In this document: positions 57,582-63,852 of the stretch, one piece after another
How positions within the stretch are numbered: position 1 is the stretch's first letter
Layout of the letters: each line of letters starts with the position of its first letter
Origin: Variovorax sp. Root411
GTDB lineage: Bacteria; Pseudomonadota; Gammaproteobacteria; Burkholderiales; Burkholderiaceae_C
Direction: 5' to 3'
DNA: 63,852 nt
Assembly: GCF_001425205.1 (NCBI RefSeq)
Contig: NZ_LMDW01000007.1
Coordinates: forward strand, 1-63,852
Program-made: the position numbers and the translations under genes
Notes under the pieces: generated by a model
Told to the model about the DNA's origin: nothing
Seen by the model: the letters and a program-made list of their open reading frames with translations, nothing else
The model's database searches: none

Positions 57582-59564
57582 ATGACAGACAACGAAAACA
57601 AGAACCACAAGACCCCGGTCGGCGCGCCGTTCCGCCCCGCATTTCCCATCCGCAGCCTGGCGGACATCCACCGGCTCGAAGAGACGCCGCTGGAACAGGC
57701 GCTCACTGTGCGCAGCACCTACGAGATCTTCCGCAACGCGGGCGCGGCCTTCGGCGGCAAGACCGCGCTGACCTTCCTGCGCACCGGCAATCCGGCCGAC
57801 GAGCCGATCCGCTGGTCGTATGCCGAGCTGCTCGCGCGCATCCACCAGACCGCGAACCTGCTGCATGCGCTCGGCGTAGGCCCGGACGATGCGGTCGCGG
57901 TGCTGCTGCCCGGCTGCCTGGAGTACCACCTCTCGCTGTGGGGCGGTGAGGCGGCCGGCATCGTGCAGCCGCTGAACCCGCTGCTGACCGACGAGAAGCT
58001 CGTCGCGCTGATGACCGCCGGCCGCGCCAAGGTGCTGATCGCCTATGGCTCGGACAGCGAATCGGGCATGTGGTCGAAGGCCATGCGCCTGCGTGGCCAG
58101 GTGCCGACGCTCACCACCGTGCTGCGCGTGGCGCCGCATGACGAGGTGCCGGGCACGGCCGGCACGCTGCCTGGAGCAGGATCGGACAGCGAGACCGCGC
58201 TGCCGGGCGTGGCGGAGTTCGATGTGCTGCGTGCGGCACAACCATCTGATCGGCTCGTGAGCGGGCGCGACATCGCGCCGACCGACATCGCTGCGTACTT
58301 CCACACTGGCGGCACCACGGGCGCGCCGAAGCTCGCGCGCCACAGCCACGGCGCGCAGGTGTTCACCGCCTGGGCCAGCGTGCAGGTCGCGGGCATGAAC
58401 GAGAACGGCATCTCCATCAACGGCTACCCGCTGTTCCATGTGGCGGGCGTGCTGCCGGCCTCGCTGTCGGCGCTGTCGGCGGGCGTGGAGGTGATCATTC
58501 CGACGACCTCGCTGCTGCGCAACAAGGAGGTGCTGGCCAACTACTGGAAGCTGGTGGCGAAGTACCGCCCGACCTCGCTGTCGGCCGTGCCCACCGTGCT
58601 CGCGGCGCTGGCCAACGTGCCGCTGGACGGCGCGGACATTTCATCGATCACCTACTGCCGCACCGGCGCCGCCGTGCTCGCGCCCGAACTCGCCGCGCGC
58701 TTCGAGCGCCTGTTCGGCCTGCACGTGCACGAGAGCCTGGGCATGACGGAGATGGCCGGCATCTCGACCATCACGCCACCCGGCGTGGACGGGCCCGCGG
58801 GCTGCGTGGGCTTTCGGCTGCCGTACATGCAGATGCGCGTGGTGGCGCTCGACGAGAACGGCAATGCCAGCGACCGCGAGGTGGCGCCGGGCGAAACCGG
58901 CATGGTGCTGTTCAAGTCGCCGAACCTGTTCTCGGGCTTCGTGGACCCGGCCGACAATGCCAAGGCCTTCACGGCCGACGGCTGGCTCGCCACTGGCGAC
59001 CTGGGCTGGATCGACAGTGAGGAGCGGCTCAACCTCACGGGCCGCTCGAAGGACCTGATCATCCGCAGCGGCCACAACATCGACCCCAAGACCATCGAGG
59101 ACGCGCTGGGTGCGCACCCGGCCGTGCAGCTGTGCGCCGCGGTGGGCGCGCCCGATGCCTATGCGGGCGAACTGCCCGTGATCTTCGCGACGCTGGTGCC
59201 CGGTGCATCGGCAACGGAAGAAGAGCTGCTCGCCTTTACCGCCGCGCGCGTCGATGAGGCGCCGGCCCGGCCCAAGTGGGTGTCGGTGATCGGGGCCATG
59301 CCGATGACCAACGTCGGCAAGATCTACAAGCCCGAACTGCGCGCGATGGCCGCGCTCTACGTGGTGAACGCAGCCGTCGCCGAAGCCTGCGCCGAACTCG
59401 GCGTGCCAGAGGCCGCGCTGCCCGTCGTGAAGACCGAAGGCGAGAGCCTCGTACGCGTGCAGATCGACAGCGCCGCGGCAGGCTCGCTGGCCGCGCCGCT
59501 GCAGGAACGGCTGCAGAAGGCGCTGGAGCCCCTGCCCTTCAAGACGCGCATCGCCGCGCAGTGA
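57582..59564 (+). CDS. acyl-CoA synthetase (AMP-forming)
   Basis: 660 residues. ATP motif YFHTGGTTGAPKLARHSH, GMTEMAGIST (motif A5), adenylate motif GWLATGDLGWID and C-terminal catalytic Lys in TNVGKIYKPELR. Residues ~590-660 extend the usual length. Activates a carboxylic acid with ATP and CoA. AAGGAG ribosome site sets ATG 57582. Having both a CoA ligase and a CoA transferase gives two routes to activate the substrate. Confidence 0.9.
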   Translation: MTDNENKNHKTPVGAPFRPAFPIRSLADIHRLEETPLEQALTVRSTYEIFRNAGAAFGGKTALTFLRTGNPADEPIRWSYAELLARIHQTANLLHALGVGPDDAVAVLLPGCLEYHLSLWGGEAAGIVQPLNPLLTDEKLVALMTAGRAKVLIAYGSDSESGMWSKAMRLRGQVPTLTTVLRVAPHDEVPGTAGTLPGAGSDSETALPGVAEFDVLRAAQPSDRLVSGRDIAPTDIAAYFHTGGTTGAPKLARHSHGAQVFTAWASVQVAGMNENGISINGYPLFHVAGVLPASLSALSAGVEVIIPTTSLLRNKEVLANYWKLVAKYRPTSLSAVPTVLAALANVPLDGADISSITYCRTGAAVLAPELAARFERLFGLHVHESLGMTEMAGISTITPPGVDGPAGCVGFRLPYMQMRVVALDENGNASDREVAPGETGMVLFKSPNLFSGFVDPADNAKAFTADGWLATGDLGWIDSEERLNLTGRSKDLIIRSGHNIDPKTIEDALGAHPAVQLCAAVGAPDAYAGELPVIFATLVPGASATEEELLAFTAARVDEAPARPKWVSVIGAMPMTNVGKIYKPELRAMAALYVVNAAVAEACAELGVPEAALPVVKTEGESLVRVQIDSAAAGSLAAPLQERLQKALEPLPFKTRIAAQ

Positions 59565-59596
59565 CCTTTTTCAGAAACCATAGACAGAGACAAGCC

Positions 59597-60592
59597 ATGA
59601 CCTTCCACCTTCCGACCCGCCGCGCGCTGCTGCTGTGCGCTACTGCTTCCGTCGCCGCGCTATGCATGCAGGCACAGGCGCAGAACGCCTACCCGAACAA
59701 GCCGATCCGCATGGTCGTACCCTTCGCCGCCGGCGGCGCCACCGACGTGCTGGCGCGCGTGCTGGGCCAGAAGATGTCGGCCGGCCTGGGCCAACCCATC
59801 ATCATCGACAACAAGCCCGGCGCGGCCGGCATCATCGGCACCGACGCGGTCGCCAAGTCGGCGCCCGACGGCTACACCATCGTGCTGGGTCTGAGCAATT
59901 CGCTGATGACCAACGAGTTCCTCTACGAGAAGCTGCCCTACGACACGCAGCGCGACCTCACGCTGGTCTACCAGATCGCGATGGCGCCGCTGGTGCTGGT
60001 GGTGCACCCCAGCGTGCCGGCGAAGACCGGGCCGGAGCTGCTGAAGTACGTCGTCGCCAACAAGGGCAAGGTGGCCTACGGCTCGTACGGCGTGGGCGCG
60101 TACCCGCACCTGGCCGGCGCGCACATGAGCCTGGCGACGCAGTCGGACATGAGCCACGTCGCCTACAAGGGCGAGGCGCCGATGATGCAGGACCTGATCG
60201 GCGGCCAGATCCAGATGGCCTACGCCAGCGCGCTGGTGGCCAAGCCGCACATCGACTCCGGGAAGATCCGCGCCATCGGCGTGAGCGGCGAGCGCCGCAT
60301 GAGCACGCTGCCCAACGTGCCCACGCTGGCCGAGCAGGGCATGAAGGACGAAGCCTATCGCGTGACCGGCTGGCTCGCCGTCGCCATGCCCGCGAAGACG
60401 CCCAAGCCCATCGTGGACCGCATCGCCGAGGAAGTGCGCAAGGCCACGCAGCAGCCCGACGTGCGCGAGCGCGTGGCGGCCATGGGCTTCGAGATCAAGG
60501 ACAGCTCGCCCGAGCTCTTCGCGGCCGCCTGGAAGCAGGAACGCCCGGTGTGGGAGCGCCTGATCAAGCAGTCGGGCGCCAAGCTCGAGTAA
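59597..60592 (+). CDS. tripartite tricarboxylate transporter substrate-binding protein (Bug/TctC family)
   Basis: 331 residues. Sec signal peptide ([22 protein letters not shown]), then the Bug landmarks [38 protein letters not shown] and [17 protein letters not shown]. Captures a carboxylate in the periplasm. Its place within the acyl-CoA operon suggests that it binds the diacid degraded by the neighbours; Bug proteins for adipate-like diacids are known. No TctA/B gene is in the window. Confidence 0.9.
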   Translation: MTFHLPTRRALLLCATASVAALCMQAQAQNAYPNKPIRMVVPFAAGGATDVLARVLGQKMSAGLGQPIIIDNKPGAAGIIGTDAVAKSAPDGYTIVLGLSNSLMTNEFLYEKLPYDTQRDLTLVYQIAMAPLVLVVHPSVPAKTGPELLKYVVANKGKVAYGSYGVGAYPHLAGAHMSLATQSDMSHVAYKGEAPMMQDLIGGQIQMAYASALVAKPHIDSGKIRAIGVSGERRMSTLPNVPTLAEQGMKDEAYRVTGWLAVAMPAKTPKPIVDRIAEEVRKATQQPDVRERVAAMGFEIKDSSPELFAAAWKQERPVWERLIKQSGAKLE

Positions 60593-60623
60593 TCCATTTC
60601 TTTGTCATTCAAGAGGAACAGCC

Positions 60624-61452
60624 ATGAAGGTTCTCGTACCTGTCAAACGGGTCGTCGATTACAACGTGAAGGTGCGCGTGAAGAGCGACGGCACCGGAGT
60701 GGACATTGCCAACGTCAAGATGAGCATGAATCCCTTCGACGAGATCGCCGTCGAAGAAGCGGTTCGCCTGAAGGAAAAGGGCGTGGTCACCGAGGTCATC
60801 GCCGTCTCCTGCGGTGATGCCAAGTGCCAGGAAACCCTGCGCACCGCCATGGCCATCGGCGCCGACCGCGGCATCCTGGTCGAGACCACCGAAGAGCTGC
60901 AGCCGCTGGCCGTCGCTGCGCACCGCCATGGCCATCGGCGCCGACCGCGGCATCCTGGTCGAGACCACCGAAGAGCTGCAGCCGCTGGCCGTCGCCAAGC
61001 TGCTCAAGGCGCTGGTCGACAAGGAGCAGCCTCAGCTGATCATCCTGGGCAAGCAAGCCATCGACGACGATGCCAACCAGACCGGCCAGATGCTCGCTGC
61101 GCTGGCCGATCTTCCCCAGGCCACCTTCGCCTCCAAGGTCGAAGTCGCAGGCGACAAGGCCACCGTCTCGCGCGAAGTCGATGGCGGCATGGAGACGCTG
61201 ACGCTCACGCTGCCCGCGGTCATCACCACCGACCTGCGCCTGAACGAGCCGCGCTACGTGACGCTGCCCAACATCATGAAGGCCAAGAAGAAGCAGCTCG
61301 ACGTCTTCAAGCCCGAAGACCTGGGCGTGGACGTCAAGCCCCGCCTGAAGACCCTGAAGGTTTCGGAGCCCCCGAAGCGCGGTGCCGGCATCAAGGTGCC
61401 CGACGTTGCCACCTTGGTGGACAAGCTGAAGAACGAAGCCAAAGTGATCTGA
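60624..61452 (+). pseudogene. etfB: electron transfer flavoprotein beta subunit, frameshifted by a 79-bp tandem duplication
   Basis: Reads [20 protein letters not shown] through [20 protein letters not shown] to EELQPLAVA in one frame, then continues in another frame as [20 protein letters not shown] to the stop. The cause is an exact direct repeat: 60838-60916 and 60917-60995 are identical 79-bp units. Removing one unit gives an intact 249-residue EtfB, the normal length. Partner of EtfA, carrying AMP and part of the FAD site, it accepts electrons from the acyl-CoA dehydrogenases. As written, full-length EtfB cannot be made. Confidence 0.9.
60838..60995 (+). repeat. 79-bp perfect tandem duplication in etfB
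   Basis: Two adjacent identical 79-bp units (60838-60916, 60917-60995) starting TGCGCACCGCCATGG and ending GCTGGCCGTCGC. 79 is not a multiple of three, hence the frameshift. Confidence 0.95.
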
Positions 61453-61465
61453 GGAAGAGAACGAC

Positions 61466-62476
61466 ATGACCGCACTTGTTATTGCCGAACACGACCACGC
61501 GACCGTCAAGCCCGCGACCCTCAACACCGTGACCGCAGCGCTGGCCTGCGGCGGCGACGTCCACGTGCTCGTGGCCGGTGCCAATGCCGCCGAAGCCGGC
61601 AAGGCCGCCGCGCAGATCGCGGGCGTGGCCAAGGTCATCGTGGCCGACAGCGCCGGTGCCAATGCCGCCGAAGCCGGCAAGGCCGCCGCGCAGATCGCGG
61701 GCGTGGCCAAGGTCATCGTGGCCGACAGCCCGAGCCTGGCCGAGAACCTGGCCGAGAACGTCGCCGCCCAGGTGCTGGCGATTGCATCCAACTACAGCCA
61801 CATCCTGTTCCCCTCGACCGCCAACGGCAAGAACGTCGCACCGCGCGTGGCCGCCAAGCTGGACGTGGCCCAGATCAGCGACATCACCAAGGTCGACAGC
61901 CCCGACACCTTCGAGCGCCCGATCTATGCGGGCAATGCCATCGCAACGGTGCAGAGCAGCGATGCCACCAAGGTGATCACCGTGCGCACGACCGGCTTCG
62001 ATGCCGCAGTCGCGACCGGTGGCAGCGCAGCGGTGGAAACCGCCGAAGGCGTGGCCGACAGCGGCAAGAGCAGCTTCGTGGGCCGGGAAGTCACGAAGAG
62101 CGAGCGCCCCGAGCTGACGGCCGCCAAGATCATCGTCTCGGGCGGCCGGGCGCTGGGCAGCGCGGAGAAGTTCCAGGAAGTGATGGCGCCGCTGGCCGAC
62201 AAGCTCAACGCAGGCCTGGGCGCCAGCCGCGCTGCGGTGGACGCGGGCTACGCCCCGAACGACTGGCAGGTGGGCCAGACCGGCAAGATCGTCGCGCCGC
62301 AGCTGTACATCGCAGCGGGCATCTCGGGTGCGATCCAGCATCTGGCCGGCATGAAGGACTCCAAGGTGATCGTGGCGATCAACAAGGACGAGGAAGCCCC
62401 GATCTTCTCGGTGGCCGACTACGGGCTCGTGGCCGACCTGTTCACGGCTGTGCCCGAACTGGTGACCACGCTGTAA
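61466..62476 (+). CDS. etfA: electron transfer flavoprotein alpha subunit with 26-residue internal duplication
   Basis: 336 residues as written. N-terminal domain [20 protein letters not shown]-terminal FAD domain with [28 protein letters not shown] and NKDEEAPIF. Residues 37-62 ([20 protein letters not shown]...VADS) are repeated exactly at 63-88. Without one copy the length is 310, the family norm. The duplication is in frame, so the protein may still fold, but the insert lies in the N-terminal Rossmann-like domain. 13 bp after etfB. Confidence 0.92.
   Translation: MTALVIAEHDHATVKPATLNTVTAALACGGDVHVLVAGANAAEAGKAAAQIAGVAKVIVADSAGANAAEAGKAAAQIAGVAKVIVADSPSLAENLAENVAAQVLAIASNYSHILFPSTANGKNVAPRVAAKLDVAQISDITKVDSPDTFERPIYAGNAIATVQSSDATKVITVRTTGFDAAVATGGSAAVETAEGVADSGKSSFVGREVTKSERPELTAAKIIVSGGRALGSAEKFQEVMAPLADKLNAGLGASRAAVDAGYAPNDWQVGQTGKIVAPQLYIAAGISGAIQHLAGMKDSKVIVAINKDEEAPIFSVADYGLVADLFTAVPELVTTL
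61574..61729 (+). repeat. 78-bp perfect tandem duplication in etfA
   Basis: Units 61574-61651 and 61652-61729 are identical, starting GCCGGTGCCAATGCC and ending GTGGCCGACAGC. In frame (26 codons). Confidence 0.95.
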
Positions 62477-63463
<987 letters not shown>

Positions 63464-63487
63464 GCCTTTCTGTTCGCATCCGGGGGC

Positions 63488-63581
63488 GCTCAGGCCGACG
63501 GGGTACCTTGCTCCGCGAATGTCCCCCGGCCTTCGGCCTCCTCCTTTATTTCGCTGCGCAAGGCACCCCATCGGCCTGAGC
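63488..63581. repeat. long hairpin with dispersed repeat B, copy 2
   Basis: Left arm 63488-63511 (GCTCAGGCCGACGGGGTACC...) pairs with right arm 63558-63581 at 22 of 24 positions. The loop holds, on the minus strand, AGCGAAATAAAGGAGGAG and GGGGGACATT, the core shared with 23957. Lies after the last gene of the acyl-CoA operon and could act as a 3' stabiliser or terminator. Confidence 0.75.
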
Positions 63582-63754
63582 GTTCAGAGCCGCTGCTGAC
63601 TGACACGACACGGGCCCATGAGGTCCGCGCGCGGCGCATTGCGGAAGCTGCATTTGTTGGCGGTTGCCGAGACTTCGTGCCGGATGGAACGACTGCTTCG
63701 CTGAGTTCTTCTCTACAGTGGATGCCCCTGTCACTCCATACCCCAACAAGGGAA
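63582..63754. other. non-coding stretch, nothing recognised
   Basis: No gene, RNA or repeat is supported here; a short minus-strand frame crossing it looks like a chance frame. Confidence 0.35.
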
Positions 63755-63852
63755 TGTCAGGCGACACGACAAACTGCCCCCCTGACGACATGAGGAATTG
63801 ACCCCCCTCATGGCAGGAGGCCAAGATGGAAGGCAACGTGTTCGAGCAAGCT
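63755..63852 (+). mobile_element. possible left end of an IS21-like insertion sequence, cut by window end
   Basis: Begins TGTCAGGCGACACG, followed by two similar blocks, AAACTGCCCCCCTGACG and GAATTGACCCCCCTCATG, like the repeated transposase-binding sites at IS21-family termini, which begin with TG. A coding start follows at 63826. The right end and transposase body are outside the window. Confidence 0.35.
63826..63852 (+). CDS. start of an unidentified gene, truncated by window end
   Basis: ATG 63826 with a good GGAGG ribosome site 5 bp upstream; the nine codons present read MEGNVFEQA. It may be the first gene of the suspected insertion sequence. Too short to identify. Confidence 0.4.

Overview
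The window is GC-rich DNA from a betaproteobacterium, most likely a Comamonadaceae member close to Variovorax. The evidence is the codon use, the Bug-type (TctC-like) solute-binding proteins, the AaeX/A/B-type efflux operon and a dispersed intergenic repeat of a kind I associate with that group. The assignment comes from gene content, not from a marker-gene comparison. One tract (about 9.3-10.95 kb) is clearly AT-richer and looks acquired.

Layout: (1) 1-6.6 kb, minus strand: a type VI secretion module, vgrG followed by a large Rhs effector gene that runs off the left edge. vgrG has lost a short internal piece and is frameshifted. (2) 6.9-9.3 kb: an exported protein of unknown role, an ABM-fold monooxygenase-like protein, an AraC regulator and a small unknown. 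(3) 9.3-10.95 kb: AT-rich island with one membrane/coiled-coil gene. (4) 10.96-13.5 kb: MFS exporter plus aldo/keto reductase. (5) 13.5-18.8 kb: an esterase, aryl-alcohol dehydrogenase (SDR) and aryl-aldehyde dehydrogenase operon with a good sigma-54 promoter, divergent from a XylR/DmpR-type activator with a V4R sensor domain. (6) 18.9-28.1 kb: mixed genes, including a hemerythrin-like protein, a secreted esterase, a patatin phospholipase paired with a ricin-B-type lectin, an EamA transporter, a Bug protein, a NUDIX/MBL fusion, a pseudouridine-synthase-like protein that lacks the catalytic Asp, and a lipoprotein. (7) 28.2-33.4 kb: MarR-FUSC-DUF1656-HlyD-OMF aromatic-acid-type efflux operon. 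(8) 33.5-48.6 kb: housekeeping stretch with rnpB, cysK, an FAD dehydrogenase, flavin reductase, a ProQ/FinO protein, htpX, an IgaA-like membrane protein, DUF3025, a NYN protein, pyrC, an ECF sigma factor and a PAS-GGDEF protein. (9) 48.6-63.5 kb: a LysR regulator divergent from an 11-gene acyl-CoA operon. Its gene set matches the pimeloyl-CoA (pimFBCDE) type of dicarboxylate beta-oxidation, with activation enzymes, a solute-binding protein and its own electron-transfer flavoprotein. (10) 63.5 kb to the end: a long hairpin repeat and what may be the left end of an insertion sequence.

Three genes carry structural accidents: tandem duplications of 79 bp in etfB (frameshifting) and 78 bp in etfA (in frame), and an internal deletion in vgrG. 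The near-identical size of the two duplications raises the possibility of an assembly artefact, so these loci should be verified before any biological reading.
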